From UBA1660 sp964462035 (GTDB lineage: Bacteria; Myxococcota_A; Polyangia; Polyangiales; Houyiibacteriaceae), in the NCBI GenBank assembly GCA_964462035.1, contig CAYXAP010000031.1:1-64000 (forward strand): a stretch of 64,000 bases of DNA. Direction: 5' to 3'. Numbering within the stretch: position 1 is the stretch's first letter; the number at the start of each line of letters is the position of its first letter. Under the pieces are notes generated by a model. That model was given only the letters and a program-made list of their open reading frames with translations, did not search any database and was not told the origin of the DNA. The translations under genes were made by a program, and so were the position numbers. This document shows positions 49,433 to 59,291 of the stretch, in pieces.

Positions 49433-50287
49433 TCAGCGGTCGCGGAGCCGAACGAGGGTCGCTCCGCGACCTCCGAAGCGGTCGGGGGCGGTCGCGAAGG
49501 CCTCCACCAACACGGCGGCGCCCCCTTCGGTCAGCGCGTCGACCACCGCGTCGGCGAGCACCGGGAGCCCGCCCTCGCTGTGCTTGCCGCGTCCGTGGAT
49601 GAGCGAGATCGTGCGGCGTCCGTCGTCGTGAGCCTCGCGCACGAAGCGGTTCACTTCGCGGTTGACGTCCTTTCGCTCGAAGCCGTGCAGGTCGAGCGAC
49701 CGCTCCGGCGGGAGGTCGCCATCGGCCAGCATCCGGGCGGTCCGCTTCTGCGCCCCCTCGCGGAGCCCACGCACGATGCCGTCGGAGTCGATGCGCACAT
49801 CGAAAGAGAGCCCGCCGGTGACCAACCGGTCGAGCTGGGCCCGCGCCGCTCGGTCCGCGGCTTCGGCGGCTGCTCGCGCCTGCTTCCGACGCGTCTGCTG
49901 GTCGGTCGGTCGCTGCTTGGCCCCTGCCTGGCGCGCCTTGTGCTGCCGTCGTCGCTCGGCCTTCGAGCTGACCCCATCGAGCCCGCTGAAGGCGTCGGAG
50001 AACGCGACACGGTCCTCGTAGGAGTAGCCCTCGAGCCCGCGCGCGCCCTGCATGCCTTCGCGGTCGCTCGGGTCCACGGCGATCCCGGCGGGCGCCTGCG
50101 ACTGGCGCTTCGGCCGACTGGCCTTGCTCCGAGCGATCGACGCCTTCTTCTTCTTGGGCACCTTCGTGCCCTTCAGCGCCGCGAACGGGCTGCTGAGCTT
50201 CTCCGGGGCTTTCTTTCGCGGGGCGCGGGGCTGTTCCTCGTCCTCGCTCGCTGCAGGGCCCGCTCTGCGTCGTTTCCGCCGAGCCAT
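49433..50287 (-). CDS. Smr-domain protein
   Basis: A 284-residue protein with a Lys/Arg-rich, low-complexity N-terminal half and a C-terminal Smr (MutS2-type) domain at ~195-284. The signature DLHGF (LDLHGFERKDV), ISLIHGRGKHS and VLVEAFATAPDRFGGRGATLVRL are the three conserved Smr motifs; the 'HGRGKHS' loop binds or cuts nucleic acid. The basic tail would bind RNA or DNA. Converges on the kinase gene after 7 bp. Confidence 0.9.
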   Translation of the reverse strand: MARRKRRRAGPAASEDEEQPRAPRKKAPEKLSSPFAALKGTKVPKKKKASIARSKASRPKRQSQAPAGIAVDPSDREGMQGARGLEGYSYEDRVAFSDAFSGLDGVSSKAERRRQHKARQAGAKQRPTDQQTRRKQARAAAEAADRAARAQLDRLVTGGLSFDVRIDSDGIVRGLREGAQKRTARMLADGDLPPERSLDLHGFERKDVNREVNRFVREAHDDGRRTISLIHGRGKHSEGGLPVLADAVVDALTEGGAAVLVEAFATAPDRFGGRGATLVRLRDR

Positions 50288-50397
50288 GGGGGCACCATAT
50301 AGGTGCGCACCGGCCGGCGTCGAGGGCACAAAGCGTCGGCCCATGATCGATGCTCCTTGACACCGTGGCGGGTGCGTCCTATTTCGCCGGTCCGCAC

Positions 50398-50479
50398 GCG
50401 GAAGTGGCGGAACTGGCAGACGCGCACGATTCAGGTTCGTGTGGGGAGACCCGTGGAGGTTCGAGTCCTCTCTTCCGCA
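50398..50479 (+). tRNA. tRNA-Leu (CAG anticodon)
   Basis: An 82-nt tRNA with acceptor pair GCGGAAG/CTTCCGC (50398-50404 and 50472-50478) and discriminator A50479. The anticodon stem is CACGA/TCGTG (50425-50429 and 50437-50441), with loop TTCAGGT and anticodon CAG (50432-50434). A variable arm typical of tRNA-Leu follows, then a T-arm with TTCGAGT. It reads CUG, the favoured Leu codon in this GC-rich DNA. 3' CCA is not encoded. Confidence 0.95.
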
Positions 50480-50507
50480 CCCCTCGCCTCGGCGAGGAAC
50501 TTCGAAA

Positions 50508-50530
50508 GGCCCCGCTTCGGCGGGGCTTTC
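50508..50530 (+). terminator. Intrinsic terminator after tRNA-Leu
   Basis: A GCCCCGC/GCGGGGC stem with TTCG loop (50509-50515 and 50520-50526), followed by TTTC. Lies 30 bp after the tRNA. Another short stem CCTCGCC/GGCGAGG occurs at 50482-50497. Confidence 0.7.
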
Positions 50531-50546
50531 GTCGTTCCGTCCCCTG

Positions 50547-51296
50547 CTATTCGGCGGGGGCCGGCTTGGTGGCCCGGACCACGTACTGGTGCGGGAGCGT
50601 CTCCTCGAGGGTCTGGATCTCGAAGCCCGCGCTCGCGAGCTCCTCGGCGACCGTGAGCGGGCTGAGCCGCATCTCGGGCGGCGGTCCGTGGGGCGCGTCC
50701 TGGGTGAAGTCGACCACGTAGACGGCGCCGCCGGGCGCCAGGGCGGCGAAGAGCTTCGCCGAGTAGGCGTCGCGCTCACCGATGTGGTGCCAGGTGTCGA
50801 CGATCAGGATCGCGTCGACGCTGGCCGCTTCGAGGTTCGGGTCGTCGGTCGGCACGACGGCCGCCTCGGCGTTCGTCAGCGACTCGCTCGCGATCCGCTG
50901 CGCCATGTGGGCGACCATGTTCGGCTCGACGTCCAGACCGAGGACCCGGCCCTCGGGCCCGACCGCGGCCGAGAGCCGAGACAGGAAGTACCCGGTGCCT
51001 GCGCCGATGTCGGCGACCGTCTGGCCGGGCTGCAGCGCCATCAGCGATACCACCTGGTCGGGCTTCTGCCAGCTGTCGCGCTCCGGGTCGTCGAAGATCG
51101 CCGAGAAGCGCTCCACGTCCGAGAAGTCGTGGTCGTGTCCCTGGCCGTGATGACCGTGCTGGTGGCGGCCGTGGGTGGGGGGCTCGGTCGTCTCGCCACC
51201 GGAGTCGGTCTCGCCGGTCGCCGGCTCGTCTGCGGGCTCGGGGTCGGAGCCACCACACGCGGCCAGGAGAACGAAGAGGAGAGGGAGTCGCTGCAT
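50547..51296 (-). CDS. Lipoprotein with class I methyltransferase domain
   Basis: A 249-residue protein (ATG 51296) with lipobox LLAACG (Cys14). A His-rich segment follows (residues ~40-55: HGRHQHGHHGQGHDHD). Residues 75-245 are a class I SAM-dependent methyltransferase: motif I VADIGAGTGYFLSRL, post-I acidic residue in VLGLDVEPN, motif III-like IVDTWHHIG, and PGGAVYVVDFT. Being exported as a lipoprotein conflicts with use of cytosolic SAM. The signal could be used for another purpose, or the protein may act on something other than SAM. Converges on the tRNA terminator. Confidence 0.88.
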   Translation of the reverse strand: MQRLPLLFVLLAACGGSDPEPADEPATGETDSGGETTEPPTHGRHQHGHHGQGHDHDFSDVERFSAIFDDPERDSWQKPDQVVSLMALQPGQTVADIGAGTGYFLSRLSAAVGPEGRVLGLDVEPNMVAHMAQRIASESLTNAEAAVVPTDDPNLEAASVDAILIVDTWHHIGERDAYSAKLFAALAPGGAVYVVDFTQDAPHGPPPEMRLSPLTVAEELASAGFEIQTLEETLPHQYVVRATKPAPAE

Positions 51297-51319
51297 CGGG
51301 CGCGCAGTATGGCAACCGA

Positions 51320-52300
51320 TCAGCGGAACGCACCCACTCGCGTCGAGGGGGCCGCGACCCCGACGAGCACGCGCCAGGCGGCCTCGATCTGGTCCCCCTC
51401 CGGAGCGCGCCACCAGGCGACCCAGGCGTGTCGTTCGTCGCGGACCAGTCGGGCCTCACCGATCGACTGGAGCTGCGCGGCGAGCGCGGGCTCGAGGGCG
51501 CCTTCGGGGAGCAGCTCCATGGCGTCCGGTGCGGCGCAGTCGAGACCGAAGGGCGGGCCGCCCTGGGCGTTGGGGACTCTCAGCACGCACTCGTGCTCCT
51601 CGACCGTGAACCGACCCTTCGCGCCGCTGGCGTCGAAGATGACGTCGCCCGCCTCGACCCGCGCGTCCGCATGAGCGGCGGCGAGGTCCAGGATGCGTTT
51701 GTCGGCAGAGGCGATGGCCGTCGCGACCCGGATGGCCTGCGCGAGCTCACCGGAGCTGTCCGGGTAGCCGAATCGCTCGAGCTTGACCGTCACTCCGTCA
51801 CTCTTGATCCACCAGCCCGGCAGCTGGTGGACGAGCGCCAGTCGGTGGTCGTCGTCGATCACCCGGAGCACGGCTCCGGCGCTCGGGCCCTTGATCATGA
51901 AGAGGTCGTCGAAGACGGGGTCGCCGATCTCGAGGTCCTGCATTCCCAGCATCTTGCCGATGGAGTTCAGCGCTCCCTGCCGGCGGACGTGGAGCACGGG
52001 ACCCCGCGCGAGCGAGTAGCCCGCGGTAATCCGCGAGTAGGTCGTCGAGCTCTTCCCGTTGCTCACGATGTACGTGTCCGCGACGACCTGCGTGTCGTGC
52101 TGGTTCAGCACGACCGAGGGCGAGCGGTTCTTGAAGAAGCCGGACTCGCCGGGCGCGTAGCGCGCGCCGACCTGTCGGGCCGCGTCCGAGAAGCACGCCT
52201 CGAGCTTCTCTCGTTGCTTCTGACCGAACTTCACGGCCCAGACGATGAAGCCGACGAAGAGGCCGATGAAGACGATGGCAAAGAGGACGGGGACGATCAC
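51320..52300 (-). CDS. Single-span membrane protein with large soluble domain
   Basis: A 326-residue protein starting GTG 52300 (VIVPVLFAIVFIGLFVGFIVWA as N-terminal membrane helix). A long beta-rich domain follows with segments ARQVGARYAPGESGFFKNRSPSVVLNQHD, SLARGPVLHVRRQGALNSIG, ILDLAAAHADARVEAGDVIFD, FTVEEHECVLRVPN, and a Trp-rich end AWVAWWRAPEGDQIEAAW. No family recognised. It is directly downstream of the cycloisomerase-like gene, 11 bp apart, perhaps co-transcribed. Confidence 0.75.
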   Translation of the reverse strand: MIVPVLFAIVFIGLFVGFIVWAVKFGQKQREKLEACFSDAARQVGARYAPGESGFFKNRSPSVVLNQHDTQVVADTYIVSNGKSSTTYSRITAGYSLARGPVLHVRRQGALNSIGKMLGMQDLEIGDPVFDDLFMIKGPSAGAVLRVIDDDHRLALVHQLPGWWIKSDGVTVKLERFGYPDSSGELAQAIRVATAIASADKRILDLAAAHADARVEAGDVIFDASGAKGRFTVEEHECVLRVPNAQGGPPFGLDCAAPDAMELLPEGALEPALAAQLQSIGEARLVRDERHAWVAWWRAPEGDQIEAAWRVLVGVAAPSTRVGAFR

Positions 52301-52311
52301 GTGGCGGAATC

Positions 52312-53112
52312 CTATCGTTCCAGGCAGCTGGTGGCGAAGTCGCGAAGGCCGGGGGCGTCGTCGACGACCGTGGTCACGAAGGGCGCGACGCCGTGGCGAA
52401 CGACCTCCAGGTAGAGCCAGTCCGCGAAGAGGGCGGCCGCGCCGAAGACGAAGACCATCCGCAGGGGCAGTCGCTGGCCCGGCCGCTCGTCGATCGCGAG
52501 CCACATCGGCAGCGCCACGACGAAGGAGAAGCCGTACGCGAGGGTGCCGAAGCCCAGGGCGAGGCCGAGGTCGTCGTAGCAGAAGAGCCCGGTCATGAAC
52601 GGGTTGGCGTTGAGCGCGGTCTCGAGGAACGCGACTGCGAAGGGCGCGATCACCCAGGCGAGCTTCGTCTTCTCTCGAAGGGCACGGAACGCCATCAGGC
52701 AGAGGACCGCGTAGGTCGCGAAGTAGGCGACCGTGACCAGGTAGAGGAAGAGCGGGTTCCGATCGAGCGTCCACGTGACGTCGAACCCGTAGTGCATGTG
52801 CAGCACGTCGAAGAAGAAGGGCGTCTGCGTGTAGTTGAGCCCGAACGCGAGCAGCACGACCGAGAGCAGGTACTTGGGCGCGGTCCGCTCGCGGAAGGGG
52901 AGCGCCCGCTCCTCGGGCGGCATCCAGACCAGCGGCGGGATGGCCGCACCCGCGGCGATCAGGACGCCGAAGACCATGCACGCGACGTCGCCCCAGGACT
53001 CGGCCCAGCCCGTCAGCATGACCGCGCCTGCCGCGAGTCCCCAGACTGGGGTGTAGATCAGCCACCACCGCTCGACCGCGCGTTTCCCGGGAGCTTCGGC
53101 GAGCCAGCGCAT
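52312..53112 (-). CDS. Cycloeucalenol cycloisomerase-like membrane protein
   Basis: A 266-residue integral membrane protein with 7 or so helices. It matches plant cycloeucalenol cycloisomerase (cyclopropyl isomerase, CPI1) in order and spacing: RWWLIYTPVWGLAAG near the N-terminus, FGLNYTQTPFFFDVLHMHYGF, a Thr/Phe-rich helix LYLVTVAYFATYAVLCL, FAVAFLETALNANPFMTG and SFVVALPMWLAIDE. CPI1 opens the 9-beta,19-cyclopropane ring of cycloeucalenol during phytosterol synthesis. The match is by recollection of the plant sequence. A role in bacterial cycloartenol-type sterol metabolism is inference. No other sterol gene lies nearby. Confidence 0.75.
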   Translation of the reverse strand: MRWLAEAPGKRAVERWWLIYTPVWGLAAGAVMLTGWAESWGDVACMVFGVLIAAGAAIPPLVWMPPEERALPFRERTAPKYLLSVVLLAFGLNYTQTPFFFDVLHMHYGFDVTWTLDRNPLFLYLVTVAYFATYAVLCLMAFRALREKTKLAWVIAPFAVAFLETALNANPFMTGLFCYDDLGLALGFGTLAYGFSFVVALPMWLAIDERPGQRLPLRMVFVFGAAALFADWLYLEVVRHGVAPFVTTVVDDAPGLRDFATSCLER

Positions 53113-53216
53113 GGCCGCGAGCCTACTTCATCTTTCCTGCGCGAGCGTGAGCCGATCGTGGCTCCCCATGGCTCCTTCTGGCACGGTGTCCACCGCAACC
53201 TCGCTCAGGGAGACTC

Positions 53217-54383
<1,167 letters not shown>

Positions 54384-54448
54384 GGCCACGCGACGCTTTC
54401 CTGCAGCGCGGGGCGTTCTCTCGTAGAGTGCCCCCCGAGGAGGCGGAG

Positions 54449-54946
54449 ATGCGACGAACGATTCCGTTGGCCGTGGCCCTGGGGCTCGCGGCGGCATGTA
54501 CCACCGGCATTCAGCTCACCGACAAGGGGGAGCGGACCCGGGAGCTGGCGATGACCGATCTGCCCGACGGCTGCCGGTTGATCGGTGACGTGACCATCGG
54601 GCTGCCGCCGGACGCGGGCCGGCCGCCGACGCGCGAGGACCTCATCAAACTGATGCGGAACCGAGCGGGGCAGAACGGCGGCAACGTCGTGGTGGTCGAC
54701 TTCGTCGAAGAGCGGAACCCGAATGACGAAGACGCCCGTCACTTCGTCGGTCGCGCGCGCTCCTATCTGTGTCCGGAGCCCGAAGAGGAGTCCGCTGGTG
54801 GCGACGCACCGATCGAGGACGACATGGATGGCGAGGGCGCCGGCGACCTCGACGACGAGGATCTCGGCCTCGATGAAGAGGGCGAGGACGAGGGCGGTGA
54901 TGCCGACGACAGCGGCGTCTCCGACGAGGACCTGCTGGACATCTGA
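54449..54946 (+). CDS. DUF4156 family lipoprotein with acidic tail
   Basis: A 165-residue lipoprotein from ATG 54449 (RRTIPLAVALGLAAACTTG, Cys17). DUF4156-like residues: IQLTDKGERTRELAM, DGCRLIGDVTIGL, and RNRAGQNGGNVVVVDFVEE (the 'A-N/G-x-x-GGN' ending). The last ~45 residues are an acidic Asp/Glu/Gly tail (GDLDDEDLGLDEEGEDEG), unusual for the family. It is 3 bp upstream of the vWA gene. Confidence 0.8.
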   Translation: MRRTIPLAVALGLAAACTTGIQLTDKGERTRELAMTDLPDGCRLIGDVTIGLPPDAGRPPTREDLIKLMRNRAGQNGGNVVVVDFVEERNPNDEDARHFVGRARSYLCPEPEEESAGGDAPIEDDMDGEGAGDLDDEDLGLDEEGEDEGGDADDSGVSDEDLLDI

Positions 54947-54949
54947 TCG

Positions 54950-56314
54950 ATGCGTTCGTCCGTCACCTTCGCTTGCCTCGCGCTCGCTCTCGGCTGTGGA
55001 GCGAAGACGGGGCTGAAGGTGCCGGACCTCGAGAGCGACGCGTCGATGCCCGAGGACCTGGGCCCGGATCTGGCTCCGCCGGATCTGGGCACCGACCTCG
55101 GCGAGATGTGCGTCCCCTTCCGCGCGGAGGCGCGGCTCGCGGCGCTCGACATCTTTCTGGCGATGGATGTCAGCGGGTCCATGGATCAGCCGACGGCCGC
55201 GGGCGTCACGAAGTTCGAGGCGATCACGCGGGCGATCGACGGCTTCGTGAGCTCACCCGACTCGGAGGGCATCGGGGTCGACCTGACCTTCTTCCCCTTC
55301 ATCGACGAGGCCATCCCGGAGAACTGTTCGTCCGACGTGGACTGCCGCGGCGACCCCGAGGGCTGCCTGATGCCGGATGTCTGCCTCCCGAGTGGTGAGG
55401 CCTTCTGCTTCGACGCGTCGGACTGCTCCACGCCGGGCGACAGCTGTCAGCCGCTCGGTATCTGTGGCGGCTTCGACCCCAGCCTCTGCCTCAATCTCGG
55501 GGACAGCTGTCCCGATGGGTCGCGTTGCCGCGATTACGGCATCTGCCTGGGTCGCACCTCGTGCGACGTGGCCAACTACATGCGCCCCGCCGTGCCGTTG
55601 GGGCTCCTTCCCGGCGTTGCGTCGTCGGTGGTGACCGCGCTCGAGGGCAGCGAGCTCGAAGGTGGCACACCCACGCTCCCGGCGCTCACCGGCATTCTCG
55701 CGCGGGCCCGGGATTGGTCGGTCGACAACCCCGGCAGCAAGGTCATCTCGATCCTGGCGACCGACGGCTTCCCCGAGAGCTGTGACCCGGCGGTGGACCT
55801 GCTGGAGGACGACCCCTCGGTCGGCATCGTCGCGCCCGCGGCGGTGGCCCGCGACGCGGCCGCGGATGGCATCGAGACCTACGTGATCGGCGTCTTTGCG
55901 CCCGACGAGGAGATGGAAGCGCGGGCCAACCTCACCACGCTCGCGATGGCGGGTGGGACCGATGAGGCGCTCGTGGTGACCACCGACGACGCCGTCACCG
56001 ACATGCTGCTCGCGATCCTGGACGACCTGCGTCGGTCGGTGCGTACGTGTGTGTACGCCATTCCCGCCGCGGGCGTGTTGCCGGATCCCACGACCCTCGA
56101 GGTCCGCATCATTCCGCCCGATGGCGTGCCCATCGAGCTCGAGCGGGTCGGCGACCCGATGGCGTGTGACCCCATGCTCGGCGGCTTCTTCTTCGAGGGC
56201 GACCTCGACCCAGGCGACCGTCCCGGCTTCATCGAGCTCTGCCCCGCGAGCTGCAACCTGACGGCGGCGAGTGACGACTTCGTGGTGGAGATGGAAGCGG
56301 GCTGCGACGACTGA
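54950..56314 (+). CDS. von Willebrand factor A domain lipoprotein
   Basis: A 454-residue lipoprotein (lipobox ALALGC, Cys16). A vWA domain runs from the MIDAS MDVSGSM (Asp73-x-Ser-x-Ser77) through ISILATDGFPESC to ETYVIGVF, but is interrupted by a Cys-rich insertion with five or more 'C-x-x-x-x-C' units (CSSDVDCRGDPEGC; CFDASDCSTPGDSC; CLNLGDSCPDGSRC). Both modules appear in myxobacterial secreted proteins. Likely binds a protein with metal dependence. The C-terminus has further Cys pairs. Confidence 0.9.
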   Translation: MRSSVTFACLALALGCGAKTGLKVPDLESDASMPEDLGPDLAPPDLGTDLGEMCVPFRAEARLAALDIFLAMDVSGSMDQPTAAGVTKFEAITRAIDGFVSSPDSEGIGVDLTFFPFIDEAIPENCSSDVDCRGDPEGCLMPDVCLPSGEAFCFDASDCSTPGDSCQPLGICGGFDPSLCLNLGDSCPDGSRCRDYGICLGRTSCDVANYMRPAVPLGLLPGVASSVVTALEGSELEGGTPTLPALTGILARARDWSVDNPGSKVISILATDGFPESCDPAVDLLEDDPSVGIVAPAAVARDAAADGIETYVIGVFAPDEEMEARANLTTLAMAGGTDEALVVTTDDAVTDMLLAILDDLRRSVRTCVYAIPAAGVLPDPTTLEVRIIPPDGVPIELERVGDPMACDPMLGGFFFEGDLDPGDRPGFIELCPASCNLTAASDDFVVEMEAGCDD

Positions 56315-56326
56315 CGTCGTCCTGGC

Positions 56327-57487
56327 TCAGGCCACCGCCGGTCGAACTCGCCGGTCCCAGACCCCGAAGAGCATCGCACCCGCGATCGGGAGGATCGCCG
56401 CCGCGACGTACATGAAGCGGTAGTCCTCGCCCGGGCCGGCGATCCAACCGAGCAGCGGACCGCCGACGAAGATTCCGACGTCGAAGACCGCCGTGAAGAG
56501 CGACACCGCCGAGCCTCGATCCGCGGGGTTCGCGCGTTCGACGACGAGCGTGGAGAGGATCGGGAAGACGAAGCCGTGACCGCAGCCGGCCAGGATCCCG
56601 GCGACGATCAGGCCTGGCACGCCCTGCGCGAGGGAGAGCGCGATCATCGCGCCACTGAACGCGACCATGCAGGGATAGAAGACCCACAGCGGGCCGAGTC
56701 GGTCGGGGAGCCACCCGAGCCCGATGCGCAGCGCGATCGTCGTCGCCGCGTAGGCCGTGAAGAAGATCCCGACCGTCCCGATCTCTTCGGCGGCGACGTA
56801 GTTCTTGATGAACGTGAAGACTCCGGCGAGCGCCGTGGCGAAGAAGATGCCCGCGACCCAGATCGGGACCAGGTCCTTCTGGCCGAGCGCCGAGAAGAAG
56901 CCCCGCGGCGCCTGCGAGCGGTCGCGCCTCGGCTCTGGGAGCAGCGCCGAGGACGCGAGCGCGACCGCCGCCACGATGGCGGTGACGACGAAGAGCGTCT
57001 GGTAGGTCCCGTACTTCAGGACGATGTCGCCCATCAGCCCACCGAGCGCCATCGGGAGCATGCCGGACACGCCGAAGTAGCCGATGCCTTCGCTTCGTCG
57101 CGACGCGGGGACGATGTCCGCCGCATAGGTGAAGAGGACGCTGAAGAGCGACCCCTGCGCGAAGCCGTGGATCGAGCGGACGATGAAGATCCACGGGCCC
57201 ACCGACGAGACCGTCAGGTAGAGCAGGCACGCGACCACGTGCAGCGCACCGGCGGCGAGGATGACGAGCCGGCGGCCGCCCGTATCCATCGCCTTCCCCG
57301 CGAAGGGTCGAACCACCATCGCGGCGCCGCTCAAGGTGCCGAAGACGATCCCCACCACGGAGGGGGTCGCGCCCATGTCCTCCACGAAACCCGGTAGGTG
57401 GAGGAAGGCGAAGACGCTCAGTCCGTGCAGGAGGTTCGCGAGCGACGCGAGCAGAAATGGACCGGTGAGGACGCGCTCTTTGGGCAT
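56327..57487 (-). CDS. MFS transporter
   Basis: A 386-residue major-facilitator transporter with 12 helices in two halves (PFLLASLANLLHGLSVFAFLHL; VVRPFAGKAMDTGGRRLVILAAG carries the loop-2 motif 'G-x-x-x-D-x-x-GRR'). Substrate not evident; length and composition match drug- or sugar-efflux subfamilies. Converges on the vWA lipoprotein gene, 12 bp between stops. Upstream, 143 bp to the thioredoxin gene start on the other strand. Confidence 0.9.
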   Translation of the reverse strand: MPKERVLTGPFLLASLANLLHGLSVFAFLHLPGFVEDMGATPSVVGIVFGTLSGAAMVVRPFAGKAMDTGGRRLVILAAGALHVVACLLYLTVSSVGPWIFIVRSIHGFAQGSLFSVLFTYAADIVPASRRSEGIGYFGVSGMLPMALGGLMGDIVLKYGTYQTLFVVTAIVAAVALASSALLPEPRRDRSQAPRGFFSALGQKDLVPIWVAGIFFATALAGVFTFIKNYVAAEEIGTVGIFFTAYAATTIALRIGLGWLPDRLGPLWVFYPCMVAFSGAMIALSLAQGVPGLIVAGILAGCGHGFVFPILSTLVVERANPADRGSAVSLFTAVFDVGIFVGGPLLGWIAGPGEDYRFMYVAAAILPIAGAMLFGVWDRRVRPAVA

Positions 57488-57630
57488 CGGGGGCGGGGGG
57501 AGGGACGGCGCGCGCCGCGAGAGGCGACCCTGTGCTTTGGCGCATCGGACCGCGGCGCGCTACTAGGTCGCGCGAAGCCCGTCAGCGTGACGCCCGACGT
57601 GCTCGCCTCTCACCAGCGTCCACCGGCCCC

Positions 57631-58017
57631 ATGGGAATCCTCTCCAAGCTCTTCGGCATCTCGCCTTCCAAGCCCCCCGTCCACATCGACGACGCGAACT
57701 TCGAGACGGAGGTCCTCCGCTCTGGAGTCCCGGTGATCATCGACGTCTGGGGGCCCAACTGCGCTCCCTGCAAGCAGCTCGAGCCCGTCATCCAGTCGCT
57801 CGCCGGGACCTACGATGGGCGCGTGAAGGTGTGCGAGATGGGCACGCACTTCGCCCCCCGCGCGACGGGCATGCTCCGCATCACCGGGACGCCGACGGTC
57901 CTCTACTTCGACAAGGGCAAGGAGAAGGAGCGCGTCATCGGTGTCCGCGGCAGCCTCTATCACGAGCAGACCGTCGAAGAGATCTTCGGGATCCCGAAGA
58001 AGGCCGAGAAGAGCTAG
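57631..58017 (+). CDS. Thioredoxin
   Basis: A 128-residue thioredoxin-fold protein from ATG 57631 (GILSKLFGISP). Active site WGPNCAPCKQLEP (Cys44 and Cys47; CAPC instead of CGPC) and the cis-Pro loop ITGTPTVLYFDKGKEKE. Reduces disulphides in the cytosol; no signal peptide. The final four bases overlap the convergent PQQ-repeat gene. Confidence 0.9.
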   Translation: MGILSKLFGISPSKPPVHIDDANFETEVLRSGVPVIIDVWGPNCAPCKQLEPVIQSLAGTYDGRVKVCEMGTHFAPRATGMLRITGTPTVLYFDKGKEKERVIGVRGSLYHEQTVEEIFGIPKKAEKS

Positions 58018-59153
58018 TCCAGCCGCAGCACGCGCTCGGCGGTGACCACGACCATCACCCCGTCGTCGAGCGGCGCCAGCGCCGTCGGGCGGTCCGGCAG
58101 CGAGAGCTCGAAGACGGGCGCGCCCGCGGGGTCGACGCAGACGATCCCCGAGGGCAGCGCGCAGTAGGCGTAGCCTTCGGCGTCCGCGACCATCCGCTGG
58201 TGCCAGCCGACCTCGATGCCGTCGCCGAGGGAGTGGACCCATTGCTCTTCGCCGCGCGCGTCGAGACGCCGGAGCGCGCCGTAGCTCATCGCGAGCCAGC
58301 CATCGTCGAGGGAGGCGAAGATCTGCGCCTCGACCGACGCGATCCGCTGGCCATCGGGCCCGAAGAGACCGCCCATCCCGAAGGACGAGCCGCCGGCCAT
58401 CGTTCCGTCGGCGGCCACCGACGGCATCTGGTCCGCGTTCCGTAGGTCCGTTTCGGCGCGGACGTTGCCGTCGATCGGATCGATCCGCACCAAGCCCGCG
58501 CCGGAGAAGCCCGCGACGACCAGCCCTCCATCCGGTGCGATCGCCGGCGGTGCGATGTCGAGCCCATGCTCACCGAGCGAGTAGGCGAGCCCATCGGAGC
58601 CGACCACGGACACTTCGCGGAGGGCGCCGGTGAGGATCAGCCGGCCGTCCGCCGTGAGCGCCGGTGAGTGGCCCGAGTCGTCGAGCGCGCCGCCCTCCAC
58701 CTCGATCTTTCCGAGGACCGAGCCGCCGCGGTCGACGAACGCGAAGTGGTGGTCGAGGGCGACCACCGTCACGTCGCCCTCGATCACGAGCGGCCCGGCT
58801 TCGAAGCGCGAGTGATCGTCCCCGAGCAGGCCGGTCTCCCACTGCGCTTCGCCCGAGCGATCGAAGGCGAAGAGGCGGCGCCGCGAGGTCACCCGAAAGC
58901 CATCCGAGGTGACCGCGACCCCCGAGCGCGCGTAGCGGTGTCGGGTCGGGTTGGCTTTGCCCGGCAGCCGCTGCAGCTCGGTCAGGACGCCGGCGCGAGC
59001 GCCGCGGACGCTCGTCCGACGCGAGTTTCGGGCGCAGCCGCCGCTCCGAGGCCAGGGGCCATCGGCAAGGCGCCAGGGGCCGGGGGGCAGCTCACCGTCG
59101 ATGACCAGCGCGAGCCCTTCACCGCGGCCGGGGCGTTCACTTGGGGCGCTCAC
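58014..59153 (-). CDS. PQQ-like beta-propeller repeat protein
   Basis: About 379 residues from GTG 59153 (SAPSERPGRGEG), which has a GAAAGGA box upstream. The frame continues beyond it to 59285 but loses protein character. WPRSGGCARNSRRTS is the opening seen in PQQ-like repeat proteins. Then blades such as RLFAFDRSGEAQWETGLLG, FAFVDRGGSVLGKI, GLVRIDPIDGNVRAET, ALRRLDARGEEQWVHSLG and GIVCVDPAGAPVFEL follow. Cofactor residues for PQQ are not evident, so it may be a structural propeller. Lacks a recognisable signal peptide with this start. Confidence 0.75.
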   Translation of the reverse strand: MSAPSERPGRGEGLALVIDGELPPGPWRLADGPWPRSGGCARNSRRTSVRGARAGVLTELQRLPGKANPTRHRYARSGVAVTSDGFRVTSRRRLFAFDRSGEAQWETGLLGDDHSRFEAGPLVIEGDVTVVALDHHFAFVDRGGSVLGKIEVEGGALDDSGHSPALTADGRLILTGALREVSVVGSDGLAYSLGEHGLDIAPPAIAPDGGLVVAGFSGAGLVRIDPIDGNVRAETDLRNADQMPSVAADGTMAGGSSFGMGGLFGPDGQRIASVEAQIFASLDDGWLAMSYGALRRLDARGEEQWVHSLGDGIEVGWHQRMVADAEGYAYCALPSGIVCVDPAGAPVFELSLPDRPTALAPLDDGVMVVVTAERVLRLD

Positions 59154-59291
59154 CGAGCAGGCCGTCCTTTCCTCACCATCGGCGGCGCCATCGTACCCTC
59201 GATCGGATACGAGTTGGGAGTTGCTGGCGCAACCGCCCAGCCGATCGAGCTGTGAGGGGCCGCGCGACCCTGCTGCGGTTAGCATGGGGGC

